Notes: generated by a model from the letters alone, not told the origin. Shown: positions 43,064 through 52,858, numbered from the stretch's first letter. The stretch is 64,000 nt of DNA from JAFLTL01 sp964389525 (GCA_964389525.1 CAYMEX010000005.1:69846-133845); one strand, 5' to 3'. Numbers and translations are program-made.

Positions 43064-43734
43064 CAATCAGCTGTATGACGGCACTGGCCATGACGGTGGT
43101 GTCGGCGTGCGCCGAGGGCGACAAAGGGCCGTCGGTAGCATGCAGCTACGACATAGTCTGTTTCGACTCTCAAACCGATGAGGGCGGCAGTGTGTTTACC
43201 ATGTGTCTCCCCGACGACGACCGCGAGATCGTCTACACCGATCCGCGCAAAGTCATCGACACCTCCATTGTGCCCGAGGGCAACAGACTCATGCTCGCCT
43301 ATGTGCCCGAAAATGAGCCGTATCAGAGCGGCCGCGTGACGGTCAGGGGCTATACGCCTATCCACAACGCCTTGCTGATGGTAAGCCGCGACGGTGTCGA
43401 TAACGATATGGCCGACTGGAGGCGCGACGGCATCTATCTTTACAGCATATGGCGTTCGGGCGATTACATCAATGTCAGGGCGCGGCTGACATATTCTTCG
43501 GAGTCGCGTGAGTTTGCGCTTGTCGTTGACGAGGCCGAGCTTGATGCGAAAGTGCCTGTGCCGACGGCGCGTCTCGTGCACCGCATGTCAAAGCCGGCAC
43601 CCAACTTCGAGCGGCAGACCTATTCGTCGTTCGATATCGGCGCTCTCTGGCGGCAGCAGTGGATAAAAGGCCTGAAAGTCATGTTGGAGAACACCAACCT
43701 TGAGACCGACACGTTCATATTCACAAAAAACTGA
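43051..43734 (+). CDS. Lipoprotein, possibly NigD-like
   Basis: 227 aa from ATG 43051, overlapping the ABC gene by 13 bp. Lipobox VVSAC (Cys 20). Two small beta domains are suggested: RLMLAYVPENEPYQSGRVTV and the C-terminal DGIYLYSIWRSGDYINVRAR with FALVVDEAEL. The arrangement (lipoprotein, an OB-like part then a beta-sandwich) resembles NigD-like proteins of Bacteroidales; this assignment is tentative. Confidence 0.6.
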   Translation: MRALTISCMTALAMTVVSACAEGDKGPSVACSYDIVCFDSQTDEGGSVFTMCLPDDDREIVYTDPRKVIDTSIVPEGNRLMLAYVPENEPYQSGRVTVRGYTPIHNALLMVSRDGVDNDMADWRRDGIYLYSIWRSGDYINVRARLTYSSESREFALVVDEAELDAKVPVPTARLVHRMSKPAPNFERQTYSSFDIGALWRQQWIKGLKVMLENTNLETDTFIFTKN

Positions 43735-43763
43735 TTACAAACACTACAATACAACATATCATC

Positions 43764-44105
43764 ATGGAACAGCCAAAGAAAAACCCTCAGGAGATACAGA
43801 TCGAGCTTTCACCCGAAATCGCTTCGGGACACTACGCCAACCTTGCGGCGATCACACATACGCCCGGTGAGGTGTTCATTGACTTCATCGCTCTGACACC
43901 CAACATGCCGAAAGCCAAGGTGCAGTCGCGCATCATCATGACGCCCGAGAATGCGAAGAACCTTCTGTTCGCGCTCTCCGACAATATCCGCAAGTATGAG
44001 GCCGCATTCGGCACCATCGAGCCGAAGCGTCCTGTCGGCAATCCCGCGCAGGGAAGCGGACGCAATGGCGGCAACGGAGAGATACCCAATCCCTTCATGG
44101 CCTGA
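43764..44105 (+). CDS. DUF3467 protein
   Basis: 113 aa. The core QIELSPEIASGHYANLAAIT, HTPGEVFIDFIALTPNMPKA and SRIIMTPENAKNLLFALSDN is the DUF3467 pattern, followed by a Gly/Asn-rich flexible tail. A small cytoplasmic protein of unknown role, common in Bacteroidetes. It is 29 bp after the lipoprotein gene and 33 bp before cysS. Confidence 0.92.
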   Translation: MEQPKKNPQEIQIELSPEIASGHYANLAAITHTPGEVFIDFIALTPNMPKAKVQSRIIMTPENAKNLLFALSDNIRKYEAAFGTIEPKRPVGNPAQGSGRNGGNGEIPNPFMA

Positions 44106-44138
44106 TTGGCAGAAATTTGTCTGATCAACTGAAACATT

Positions 44139-45629
44139 ATGATTAAGGAAAACAGTCTGGCGATCTACAACTCGCTGTCGCGCCGCAAAGAGCTGTTCGT
44201 GCCTGTGCATGAGGGCATGGTGGGCATGTATGTCTGCGGTCCTACGGTCTACGGCGACGGACATCTGGGGCATGCGCGTCCGGCGATCACCTTCGATATA
44301 CTTTTCCGCTATCTGCGTCATCTCGGCTACAAGGTGCGCTATGTGCGCAACATCACCGATGTGGGCCATCTCGAGCACGACGCCGACGAGGGTGAGGACA
44401 AGATCGCGAAAAAAGCGCGCCTCGAGCAGCTTGAGCCGATGGAGGTGGTGCAGCACTATCTCAACCGCTATCACAAGGCGATGGAGCGCCTCAACGTGCT
44501 CCCGCCTACGATCGAGCCGCATGCCTCGGGCCATATAATCGAACAGATCGCCTACGTGGAGAAGATACTTGAGGCCGGCTACGCCTACGAGAGCAACGGG
44601 TCGGTCTACTTCGATGTGCCCAAGTACAATGCCGATCACCACTACGGCAAGCTGTCGGGGCGCAATATCGACGAGCTGCTTAGCGAGACACGTGCGCTCG
44701 ACGGACAGAAAGAGAAGCATAATCCGGCCGACTTCGCCTTGTGGAAGAAAGCGGCTCCAGAGCATATAATGCACTGGCCGTCGGAGTGGAGCGAGGGATT
44801 TCCCGGCTGGCACCTCGAGTGCTCGGCCATGAGCGAGAAGTATCTCGGCGTTCCGTTCGACATTCATGGCGGCGGCATGGACCTGAAATTCCCGCATCAC
44901 GAGTGCGAGATTGCCCAGTCGGTCGCACGCAACGGCTGCGACACGGTCAAGTACTGGATGCACAACAACATGATCACCATCAACGGGCAGAAGATGGGCA
45001 AGTCGCTCGGCAACTTCATCACGCTCGATGAGTTCTTCGAGGGCACGCATCCGCTTCTCACACAGGCCTACTCGCCGATGACGATCAGGTTCTTCATCCT
45101 GCAGGCACACTACAGGTCGACGGTCGATTTCAGCAACGAGGCTCTGCAGGCGGCCGAGAAGGCCATGCTGCGTATGCTCGACGGACGCCGCCGTCTTGAT
45201 GAGATCACTCCCGCGTCCGAGGGTCCTGCTTCCGACGAGGTAAGCCGGATAGCTGTCAAGTGCTACGAGGCTATGGACGACGATCTCAACACGCCGATCG
45301 TCATAGCAAACCTCTTCGAGGCATGCCGTATTGTCAACTCGGCGAAAGACGCAGGCATGAAACTCACGACCGGCGATATCGAGGCTCTTAAGAGCACGTT
45401 CGATACATTCCTCGGCGACATTCTCGGCATCGTGAATGAGACGGCTACAGCGCCATCGCAGTCGCTAAAGCCTTTTGAGGAGGCTGTCGATCTTCTTCTC
45501 TCCATACGTGCCGAGGCCAAGGCAAAGAAAGATTGGGCCACGAGCGATCTCATACGCGACCGCCTCGCCGCTATGGGATTCACTGTAAAAGACACTAAGG
45601 ACGGAGTAGAGTGGACTCTCCAGAAGTAA
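44139..45629 (+). CDS. cysS: Cysteine--tRNA ligase
   Basis: 496 aa class I synthetase. N-terminal VGMYVCGPTVYGDGHLGHAR has the zinc-binding Cys and HIGH-type motif; the KMSKS-type motif is KMGKSLGNF; GWHLECSAMSEKYLG and HGGGMDLKFPHHECEIAQS hold the remaining zinc ligands. Normal length. Its 3' end overlaps the transporter start by 19 bp. Confidence 0.97.
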   Translation: MIKENSLAIYNSLSRRKELFVPVHEGMVGMYVCGPTVYGDGHLGHARPAITFDILFRYLRHLGYKVRYVRNITDVGHLEHDADEGEDKIAKKARLEQLEPMEVVQHYLNRYHKAMERLNVLPPTIEPHASGHIIEQIAYVEKILEAGYAYESNGSVYFDVPKYNADHHYGKLSGRNIDELLSETRALDGQKEKHNPADFALWKKAAPEHIMHWPSEWSEGFPGWHLECSAMSEKYLGVPFDIHGGGMDLKFPHHECEIAQSVARNGCDTVKYWMHNNMITINGQKMGKSLGNFITLDEFFEGTHPLLTQAYSPMTIRFFILQAHYRSTVDFSNEALQAAEKAMLRMLDGRRRLDEITPASEGPASDEVSRIAVKCYEAMDDDLNTPIVIANLFEACRIVNSAKDAGMKLTTGDIEALKSTFDTFLGDILGIVNETATAPSQSLKPFEEAVDLLLSIRAEAKAKKDWATSDLIRDRLAAMGFTVKDTKDGVEWTLQK

Positions 45630-46558
45630 ATCTGACAAAACCGGCTCCGCAACAGTGGGAGGGGCATCTGGCGATGTTTTTCGCCAACATCCTCTGGGGA
45701 GCGATGTCGCCGGTTGCAAAAGCTGTAATGCAGGAAGGCGTGATCTCAGGGGTCGCGCTTTCCGCTTTACGTATTTTCGGTGGCACGCTGCTCTTTATTG
45801 TTGCGGCGCTGTTGCCGTCGCGCATCACGGGCGATGTGCCGCTTGAGCGGCGCGACATTCTCAAGGTTTTCATCGCGTCAGTCATAATGATAAGCGCAAA
45901 TCAGGGGCTGTACATTCTTGGCATAAGCTACACGACGCCTGTCGACACGGCGGTGATGAGCACGACCACGCCGGTGTTTACGCTTGTGTTTGCCGCCATA
46001 TTCATCGGCATGCCTATGACGCCGCTTAAAGTGTTCGGCGTCGTGCTCGGCATTGCCGGCGCATTGATACTCTCGCTCTACGGGTCGGCGAGCGCGATTG
46101 CGTCGAACCCGGTTCTTGGCGACGCGCTTTGTCTCGGAGCACAGATGTGTGCCGCGATATACTACGTCTTTTTTCTGGGCGTCATAGGCAAGTACCCGCC
46201 TTTCACGCTCATGAAGTGGATGTTCTTCTTCTCGTCGCTCACATGGGTGCCGTGCACTCTCCCCTGGATTCTCGATACCGACTGGACTGCGGTGTCTTCC
46301 GCCTCATGGTGGTCGATCGCCTATATCGCGGTGTTCCCGACGTTTATCGCCTATATGCTTATCCCGTTCTCGCAGAAGCGACTGAAACCTACGGTTGTAT
46401 CGATGTATGCCTATCTGCAGCCTGTGTCGGCCGCCGTGCTGGCGTCGGTCATGGGGCTGGCGGCATTTGGCTGGGTGAAGGGCATGGCATCGGCGCTTAT
46501 CTTTGCCGGAGTCGCCTGTGTGACGCTGGCCACCTCGTCGCCGCATCATCGTAAGTAA
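45611..46558 (+). CDS. EamA/DMT-superfamily transporter
   Basis: 315 aa from a GTG at 45611 inside the end of cysS; ATG 45674 is a later alternative. Ten membrane segments in two EamA repeats (FFANILWGAMSPVAKAVM; CLGAQMCAAIYYVFFLGVIG), with the conserved STTTPVFTLVFAAIFI end of the first repeat. Such proteins export small metabolites such as amino acids. A Cys-related substrate would fit the neighbour but is only a guess. Confidence 0.88.
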   Translation: MDSPEVNLTKPAPQQWEGHLAMFFANILWGAMSPVAKAVMQEGVISGVALSALRIFGGTLLFIVAALLPSRITGDVPLERRDILKVFIASVIMISANQGLYILGISYTTPVDTAVMSTTTPVFTLVFAAIFIGMPMTPLKVFGVVLGIAGALILSLYGSASAIASNPVLGDALCLGAQMCAAIYYVFFLGVIGKYPPFTLMKWMFFFSSLTWVPCTLPWILDTDWTAVSSASWWSIAYIAVFPTFIAYMLIPFSQKRLKPTVVSMYAYLQPVSAAVLASVMGLAAFGWVKGMASALIFAGVACVTLATSSPHHRK

Positions 46559-46564
46559 GTTCGT

Positions 46565-47977
46565 ATGGCGGAGGTAAGCGACTTTTCCCGACTCATCAGA
46601 GACAATCTGCCATATACACCCACCACGCAGCAGGTGGCGCTCATCGATGCGCTCTCGCATTTCTGCAATGCGCCGCAGACACCCGACAACGACGTGTTTC
46701 TGCTCAACGGCTATGCCGGCACGGGTAAGACATCGGTTGTGGGAGCACTTGTCAAGGCACTCGCATCGGTTGGCCGCCGCAGTGTGCTGCTTGCACCTAC
46801 TGGGCGGGCGGCCAAGGTGTTCAGTCGTTTTGCATCCCATCCGGCCTACACGATCCACCGACGCATCTATCACACCGACCCCGACTCGGGCGAGTTCAAT
46901 TCTTTGGCCGAGAACACGTCGCGCCCCGGCACGATATTCATTGTCGACGAGGCATCGATGATCGGGAGCGACAACCAGGCCACATGCACGAGTCTGCTCG
47001 ATGACCTCATCCAGTATGTCTACATGGCCGACGGATGCCGGCTGATACTCCTTGGCGACACGGCGCAGCTTCCGCCGGTAGGGTGCGTGCAGAGTCCCGC
47101 CATGTCGCGCGATACGCTTCGGTCGTTTGGTCTGAAAGTGACGCGCGTGGTGCTCACGGCTACCGTGCGTCAGGCTGCCGAGTCGGGCATTCTCTACAAC
47201 GCCACATGGCTTCGCAAGGCCATGAGGGTCGATCCGCTCCCGGTGCCGGTACTGACGCTGTCGCCGTTCGACGACGTGGCCGGGGTGGAGGGGAGCGATC
47301 TCCCCGACGAGCTTGCCGATGCCTACTCGTGCTACGGCCTTGAGGAGACGATCGTCATAACACGCTCCAACCGCGCGGCCACGCAGTACAATATGGCCAT
47401 ACGCAACCAGATACTTGAGCGCGAGGAGATGCTGGTGCCCGGCGAACTTGTGATGATCGCTAAAAACAACTATTTCTGGACCCGCAAGATCAAGGGCTTT
47501 GACTTTATTGCCAACGGCGACATCGCCCGGGTCGTGAAAGTACTCGGCGTGGAGGAACGCATGTCGATGAAATTCGCCGACGTCATACTTGCCTTCCCCG
47601 ACCGCGACATAGAGGTCGAGGTGAAAGTGTCGCTCGATGCGCTTGTCTCCGACACTCCGGCTCTCTCACGCGAGCAGATGCAGCAGCTTGCCGAGGTGGC
47701 CATAAACGATCCCGACCGTTATCCTCCGTTTATGCCGCTGGAGCGCAGACTGAAAATGCTGCGCCATGATCCGGTCTACAATGCCCTGCAGATAAAATAC
47801 GCTTATGCGGTCACATGCCACAAGTCGCAAGGCGGACAGTGGGACTCGGTCTTTGTCGACATGGGCTACATCCCCCCCGAGGCGCAGGGCATCGATTTCT
47901 ACCGCTGGCTCTACACGTCTGTCACGCGTGCCAAAAAGAAAGTGCAGTTTGTCAATCCACGTCTTCCCGTCAGGTGA
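46565..47977 (+). CDS. RecD2-like superfamily I helicase (UvrD-C end)
   Basis: 470 aa. Walker A GYAGTGKTS, LLAPTGRAAKVFSR, Walker B VDEASM, GDTAQLPPVG, and near the C-terminus the UvrD_C_2-type YAYAVTCHKSQGGQWDSVFV and RWLYTSVTRAKKK. This is the RecD/TraA-type helicase core without N-terminal extensions; Bacteroidetes have such stand-alone helicases of the exodeoxyribonuclease V alpha type. DNA repair or recombination role is inferred. Six bp after the transporter. Confidence 0.9.
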   Translation: MAEVSDFSRLIRDNLPYTPTTQQVALIDALSHFCNAPQTPDNDVFLLNGYAGTGKTSVVGALVKALASVGRRSVLLAPTGRAAKVFSRFASHPAYTIHRRIYHTDPDSGEFNSLAENTSRPGTIFIVDEASMIGSDNQATCTSLLDDLIQYVYMADGCRLILLGDTAQLPPVGCVQSPAMSRDTLRSFGLKVTRVVLTATVRQAAESGILYNATWLRKAMRVDPLPVPVLTLSPFDDVAGVEGSDLPDELADAYSCYGLEETIVITRSNRAATQYNMAIRNQILEREEMLVPGELVMIAKNNYFWTRKIKGFDFIANGDIARVVKVLGVEERMSMKFADVILAFPDRDIEVEVKVSLDALVSDTPALSREQMQQLAEVAINDPDRYPPFMPLERRLKMLRHDPVYNALQIKYAYAVTCHKSQGGQWDSVFVDMGYIPPEAQGIDFYRWLYTSVTRAKKKVQFVNPRLPVR

Positions 47978-47980
47978 CCA

Positions 47981-48487
47981 ATGAATCCATATCAGTTTCA
48001 GAAACAATATGAACAGCTGTTCCTCCCGCTCGGGCTGTATGCGCTCCGTTTGGTGGGCGACACCGATGTGGCTCAGGATGTAGTGCAGTCGGCCTTTGAG
48101 TCGGCATGGCTGAAAGTCGGCGAGATACAGAGTCTCAAACCCTACATGTATCGCGCCGTGCGCAATGCCGCGCTTATGTGGCTGAAAGAAAATGATAGGA
48201 CCGAGGCGCTCACCGACGACATGGATGCCCCCGTATGCGACGACGATGTGACGCGGTCTGAGCGCGACGCCAGGCTGTGGCGTGCTATCGACGGTCTGCC
48301 CGCACGATGCCGTGAGATTTTTCTCATGTGCAAGCGCGACGGCATGTCTTATGCCGAAATCGCGCAGGAGCTTGATATTTCTGTGAAGACGGTCGATAAT
48401 CAGATCGCCAAGGCGTTGCGTGTGCTTCGCGGCTCCGACGACCTGAAGCATCTCAATAATTTTTCAGTTCTTCTCTGTTTTTTATGA
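47981..48487 (+). CDS. ECF RNA polymerase sigma-70 factor (FecI/SigX-like)
   Basis: 168 aa. Region 2 at about 10-75 (LGLYALRLVGDTDVAQDVVQ, FESAWLKVG) and region 4 at about 105-150 (IDGLPARCREIFLMCKRDGM, SYAEIAQELDISVKTVDNQI). It starts 3 bp after the helicase gene and is followed by a DUF4974 anti-sigma-like gene, a TonB receptor with a signalling domain and a DUF4249 lipoprotein, so it likely responds to receptor occupancy and drives this cluster. Confidence 0.93.
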   Translation: MNPYQFQKQYEQLFLPLGLYALRLVGDTDVAQDVVQSAFESAWLKVGEIQSLKPYMYRAVRNAALMWLKENDRTEALTDDMDAPVCDDDVTRSERDARLWRAIDGLPARCREIFLMCKRDGMSYAEIAQELDISVKTVDNQIAKALRVLRGSDDLKHLNNFSVLLCFL

Positions 48488-48531
48488 TTCGGCGATAGGG
48501 AATTTCGGGGGATCTGCAATCTAAGGGGTAT

Positions 48532-48975
48532 ATGGAAAGTAAATTTAAAGAGTCTGTCGACTTCGTAACGCATTTCTACCGTCGTGACGCATTTGTCGCG
48601 AGGCGCAGGTTTGTGAGCCATTACCTGTTGTGGAGATGGCGCGGTGTGGCGGCAGCGCTTGCCGGATGCGTGTTGGCAGCGTCGGCGGCGATAGTCTATG
48701 TAGGCACACACAGGGTTGAGACAGCGCAGCCCGAGGTCTTGCCTGCGGCCGGGATGCCGGTTGAGCCTGTGAAGGCCGAAGTGAAGCGCATCGAGTTTGT
48801 CAGTGCACCGCTCGACAGCGTTGTCACCCGCATAGAGAATGTCTACGGCGTGAAAGTGGATGGAGTAAACGAATCCGACACAATGCGCCTGACTCTGAGC
48901 TACGAAGGCACGGCCGAGGATCTTGTCGACGCCATCAATCTCACGCTCGACACACATCTGTCCATATCCCGGTAA
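48532..48975 (+). CDS. Minimal FecR-like anti-sigma protein (membrane helix plus DUF4974)
   Basis: 147 aa. A short cytoplasmic part (1-36), one membrane helix (GVAAALAGCVLAASAAIVYV, about 37-57) and a periplasmic DUF4974 domain (IEFVSAPLDSVVTRIENVYG, LTLSYEGTAEDLVDAINLTL). The central FecR domain of the usual 300-aa proteins is missing. It should hold the sigma factor and read the receptor's signalling domain through DUF4974. Such a reduced form is unusual but its position is canonical. Confidence 0.8.
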   Translation: MESKFKESVDFVTHFYRRDAFVARRRFVSHYLLWRWRGVAAALAGCVLAASAAIVYVGTHRVETAQPEVLPAAGMPVEPVKAEVKRIEFVSAPLDSVVTRIENVYGVKVDGVNESDTMRLTLSYEGTAEDLVDAINLTLDTHLSISR

Positions 48976-48995
48976 AGAAAGCAGAAAATAAACCA

Positions 48996-51653
48996 ATGAA
49001 AATCAAGTCTGCCCTCGTAGCAGGGCTTATGCTGTTGTCGGCGATGATGGCCGGAGCCGACAACATAACGATACACGCCACCGGGCAGCCGGCCGACGAA
49101 GTGTTCCGTCAGATCGCTCGGCAGAGTGGAAAGAACTTCGTCTATGCGACAGATCTTCTGCGTGGCCGCACGGTCAGCGTCAGCGCCGACAATGCCCCGC
49201 TGGAGACTGTGCTGGAGCGCATGCTCCGATCTACCGGCATTGTCTACAGCATAAAGGGAAATAATATCATACTCTCGCGCGGGAAAACCGCGACGGTCGC
49301 CGCAAAGGTTACTGTCAGCGGGTTTGTACGCGAGAAAGGCAACGGAGAGCCTATGGTAGGCGCGCTGGTGCGATGCGGCGTCGGCGGTGGCACCGTTGTC
49401 GCCGCCACCAACACGATGGGTTTCTACTCGCTCACTCTGCCTGCCGGGAAATACCCGCTAACAGCCTCATATCTCGGCTATGAACCGGTCAGCCGCATGG
49501 TCGACATACACGAAAACCTGTCGATAGACTTCGACATGACACCGTCATCCAGAGTTTTGCGCGAGGTCGAGGTGGAGGGGAGTCGGAATCGTCAGCAGGC
49601 CATAAGCTCGCCGTCCATCGGTTCGATCAACGTGGGTAAGGCGGCGATAGCGTCGACGCCGGTGCTGTTTGGCGAGAGCGACGTGATAAAGACGCTTCAG
49701 CTCGAGCCTGGAGTCTCGGCCGGCATAGAGGGCATGGCCGGGATGTATGTCCACGGCGGCAACACCGACGAGAACATGTACATGCTCGACAATATACCGC
49801 TGTATCAGGTCAATCATCTCGGCGGCCTCTTCTCGGCATTCAATGTCGAGGCGTTGCGCAACGTCGACTTCTATAAGTCATCGTTTCCGGCGCGCTACGA
49901 TGGCCGTCTGTCATCATATATGGAGGTCAACACAAAGGACGGATCGCTTGAGGCGCACCATGGATCGGCGAGGCTCGGGCTCACGTCGGGCGCATTCAAT
50001 ATCGACGGCCCGATCGGACATTGCGGCACATCGTATTCGGTGGCGTTGCGCCGGTCGTGGTACGATCTTCTGACCATACCTGCATTTGCAATTGCCAATT
50101 CTTTTATAAAGGATAACGAAGAGAAAACATCGGTCGGCTATGCGTTCACCGATCTCAACGCCAAGATCACACATCGTTTTTCAGAGCGGTCTAAACTCTA
50201 TGCGATGCTGTATTACGGCGAAGATTATCTGCGTTATAAGAGCACCTGGGACGATCCGAAGGACTCAGAAAACAGTGCCGATTATACACATGACTACCAT
50301 CATTTGCGGTGGGGCAATATCGTCGGTTCGGCCGGATGGAGCTATGTGCTGACTCCAAAGCTGTTCGGCGAGTTTACCGCCGCATACTCACGCTACGCCT
50401 CACGCATGACGTCAGAGGATGAGAACGGCACACGTGTCGACGGGGCTGTCACGACATTCACGCGTGACAGAAATGTGACCCGAAACGAGATAAACGACTG
50501 GATACTGAAAGCCGATTTCGACTGGCGTCCTCATGCCGCCCATCGCATCAGTTTCGGGCTCGGCTATACATTTCACGATTTTATGCCCGCGCGCTCACGT
50601 CGTCACATCACGACCGATGAGATCGACAATGTCGTCACCGACCGTGTCACCGCATATCATGCCGGTGAGGCTAACGCCTATGCCGGAGGCGACTGGCAGC
50701 CGCTCAACAGCCTTCGTGTGAACTATGGCGCGCACTTCTCGATTTTCAATATCGAGGGGCACACTCATGCGCATCTGTCGCCGCGCCTGAGCGCGCGCTG
50801 GAGTGCCAGTGACAACTGGTCGTTTAAAGCCGGATATGCACGCACGGTGCAATACGTCCATCAGCTTATGCAGAGCTCTATTTCGCTTCCTACCGACCAG
50901 TGGGTGCCCATTATCGGTGACCAGAAACCACAGACGGCCGACAAGATCGCGGCCGGAGCATATTACTCGCCTTCCGGGGACTATGTCGTGTCGGTCGAGG
51001 GATATTGGAAGTGGATGGATAATCTTCTCGACTACGCCGACGAGTACTATCTGCTGCCTCCCGACGATGAGTGGTCGTCGAAGCTTACCCCCGGCAAAGG
51101 CACATCAAAAGGCCTCGACTTCAAGATCTCCAAGGAGTTCGGACGGTTCACCGGCCACATATCCTACTCGCTCATGTGGGCCGACCGGCAGTATGCGGGC
51201 CGCAACGGCGGACGACGCTTCCCGGCGAGGTTCGACAACCGCCATAAGATCAATATTGTCGCAAGCTGGCGCATCAACGACCGCTGGGAGGTATCGGGTG
51301 CATGGACGGGCATGAGCGGCAACCGCATCACACTCCCCACACAGATATGGAGCGATCCGATGCTCAGCGGCCCGTGGCACTACGACATGCTGCTTGGCAC
51401 CGATGTCAACAATTTCCGTCTGCCGTTCTATCATCGTCTGGATCTGAGCTTCAAACGCTATACTAAGAAAGGCTACTGGACCTTCTCGCTCTACAACGCT
51501 TATTGCAATATGAACACTATTGCCGTTCGCCGTGACTATTCCGACAATCCCACATACGATCCGGTCACAGGTAAGACCGATTACCTTCCCGTCTTCCAGA
51601 AAATCAAACTTATTCCTGTAATTCCGTCAGTTTCCTATACATGGCTGTTCTGA
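48996..51653 (+). CDS. TonB-dependent receptor with STN signalling domain
   Basis: 885 aa. Signal peptide (MKIKSALVAGLMLLSAMMAG), STN domain (about 24-90: ADEVFRQIARQSGKNFVYAT, RMLRSTGIVYSIKGNNIIL), a carboxypeptidase-like beta domain (about 106-185: VSGFVREKGNGEPMVGALVR), a plug (about 205-320: GESDVIKTLQLEPGVSAGIE, GGNTDENMYMLDNIPLYQVN) and a barrel to residue 885. The STN domain lets it signal to the anti-sigma next door. Substrate unknown; DUF4249 partner systems are linked to peptide or metal-complex uptake only loosely. Intact, unlike the receptor at 28.7 kb. Confidence 0.95.
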   Translation: MKIKSALVAGLMLLSAMMAGADNITIHATGQPADEVFRQIARQSGKNFVYATDLLRGRTVSVSADNAPLETVLERMLRSTGIVYSIKGNNIILSRGKTATVAAKVTVSGFVREKGNGEPMVGALVRCGVGGGTVVAATNTMGFYSLTLPAGKYPLTASYLGYEPVSRMVDIHENLSIDFDMTPSSRVLREVEVEGSRNRQQAISSPSIGSINVGKAAIASTPVLFGESDVIKTLQLEPGVSAGIEGMAGMYVHGGNTDENMYMLDNIPLYQVNHLGGLFSAFNVEALRNVDFYKSSFPARYDGRLSSYMEVNTKDGSLEAHHGSARLGLTSGAFNIDGPIGHCGTSYSVALRRSWYDLLTIPAFAIANSFIKDNEEKTSVGYAFTDLNAKITHRFSERSKLYAMLYYGEDYLRYKSTWDDPKDSENSADYTHDYHHLRWGNIVGSAGWSYVLTPKLFGEFTAAYSRYASRMTSEDENGTRVDGAVTTFTRDRNVTRNEINDWILKADFDWRPHAAHRISFGLGYTFHDFMPARSRRHITTDEIDNVVTDRVTAYHAGEANAYAGGDWQPLNSLRVNYGAHFSIFNIEGHTHAHLSPRLSARWSASDNWSFKAGYARTVQYVHQLMQSSISLPTDQWVPIIGDQKPQTADKIAAGAYYSPSGDYVVSVEGYWKWMDNLLDYADEYYLLPPDDEWSSKLTPGKGTSKGLDFKISKEFGRFTGHISYSLMWADRQYAGRNGGRRFPARFDNRHKINIVASWRINDRWEVSGAWTGMSGNRITLPTQIWSDPMLSGPWHYDMLLGTDVNNFRLPFYHRLDLSFKRYTKKGYWTFSLYNAYCNMNTIAVRRDYSDNPTYDPVTGKTDYLPVFQKIKLIPVIPSVSYTWLF

Positions 51654-52729
51654 AATCAATACTGCGCATAATCATGCCGTCGCTGCTTCCGGCTATGTTC
51701 CTGTCGTCGTGCTACGCCGACTTCGACCCGAACATCGACAGCACCCCGGTTCTCTGTATCAATGCCACAGTCGAGGCCGGCGAGCCTCTGAAAGTGGAGG
51801 TGACCCGCACATGGCGCTGGGAAGAGTCCGATCTGATCGATAAAAATGGCGCCGGAGTTACCGATGCGACTGTCAGGCTCTACGTCAACGACAGCTATGT
51901 CGAGGATCTCACATGCCGTGAGGTGGAGCGGGATCCCGATAAGTATTATCCCGACTATCTGCCTGAATATCTGTACTATTCCGATAAATACATTCCGGCA
52001 AGTGGCGATGTCGTGCGTCTTGAGGCCGAGTCGGAGCAATATGGCGGTGCGTCGGCGACCGAGACCGTTCCCCACGCGGTCGCTATCGACCGGGTCGAGT
52101 CCGTTCTCTCCGATGTGCATGTGTCCACCGACAGCAAAGGTGAGATCAATTGCACGTTCGACCTCAGTATGCTCATTTATTTCACCGATCCTGCCGACGT
52201 CAGAAACTTCTATCAGTTCAATATGGGTGCGTGGGACCCTTATACGTATGATGAGGAAACCGGCGAAATCTTCTATTTTATGTACAATATGTGGGAGGTA
52301 GATATGACTGGGGAGCCGCTTTTTACCGAGCATGTGTCGACACTCGAGTCGATAACGGCTCAGACATGGGGCTACAGCTTCTTTTCCGACCGTCAGATAT
52401 CGGGAAAAACCTATCCGCTGCATGTGAAAATCAATGATTGCAGCCTCACGTACTATAATCCCGAAAATAAGCCTGAGTATGAGAACGCCGGTCTGGAAAT
52501 TGAATTGCTGTCGTTGTCGCAGAGCTACTACAATCACGTGCTCTCGGTGTGGGAAGCTAATGAAAGCATAGTCGGATCGCTCGGCAGCGTCGGACTCGGA
52601 GAGGCTGTGCCGCCCTACAGCAACGTGTCGTCGCATGCGGGCATAGTCGCCGGATGCGCCGGCGCAAAAGTCCATTTGTCGATACCAACGATTTTAAAGG
52701 AACATCTTGATCTGAAAACGCAGCAATAA
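51641..52729 (+). CDS. DUF4249 surface lipoprotein
   Basis: 362 aa, overlapping the receptor gene by 13 bp. Lipobox LSSC (Cys 24), then DFDPNIDSTPVLCINATVEA and EPLKVEVTRTWRW, the typical DUF4249 opening, followed by a beta-rich body. DUF4249 lipoproteins regularly follow STN-type TonB receptors in Bacteroidetes and probably sit over the barrel as a ligand-handling lid; this is inferred from linkage. Last gene before a strong terminator. Confidence 0.92.
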   Translation: MAVLKSILRIIMPSLLPAMFLSSCYADFDPNIDSTPVLCINATVEAGEPLKVEVTRTWRWEESDLIDKNGAGVTDATVRLYVNDSYVEDLTCREVERDPDKYYPDYLPEYLYYSDKYIPASGDVVRLEAESEQYGGASATETVPHAVAIDRVESVLSDVHVSTDSKGEINCTFDLSMLIYFTDPADVRNFYQFNMGAWDPYTYDEETGEIFYFMYNMWEVDMTGEPLFTEHVSTLESITAQTWGYSFFSDRQISGKTYPLHVKINDCSLTYYNPENKPEYENAGLEIELLSLSQSYYNHVLSVWEANESIVGSLGSVGLGEAVPPYSNVSSHAGIVAGCAGAKVHLSIPTILKEHLDLKTQQ

Positions 52730-52752
52730 TAGAACTAAGGAGTAGCTGCAAT

Positions 52753-52791
52753 GGCCCCGGGCGTGTGCGAAAGTTCGTCCGGGGCCAATTT
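52753..52791 (+). terminator. Terminator of the sigma-receptor-DUF4249 cluster
   Basis: GGCCCCGG...CCGGGGCC stem followed by AATTTTTG, 23 bp past the DUF4249 stop. Confidence 0.85.
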
Positions 52792-52858
52792 TTGTGTCGT
52801 GTGATGCTATATGGTTGATTATTATTTTGTAGTGCGGACGCACGGCTCGGGAGGGATT

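Noticed and set aside
43809..45110. 433-codon open frame antisense to cysS
   Set aside because: cysS has intact catalytic motifs; the antisense frame has none.
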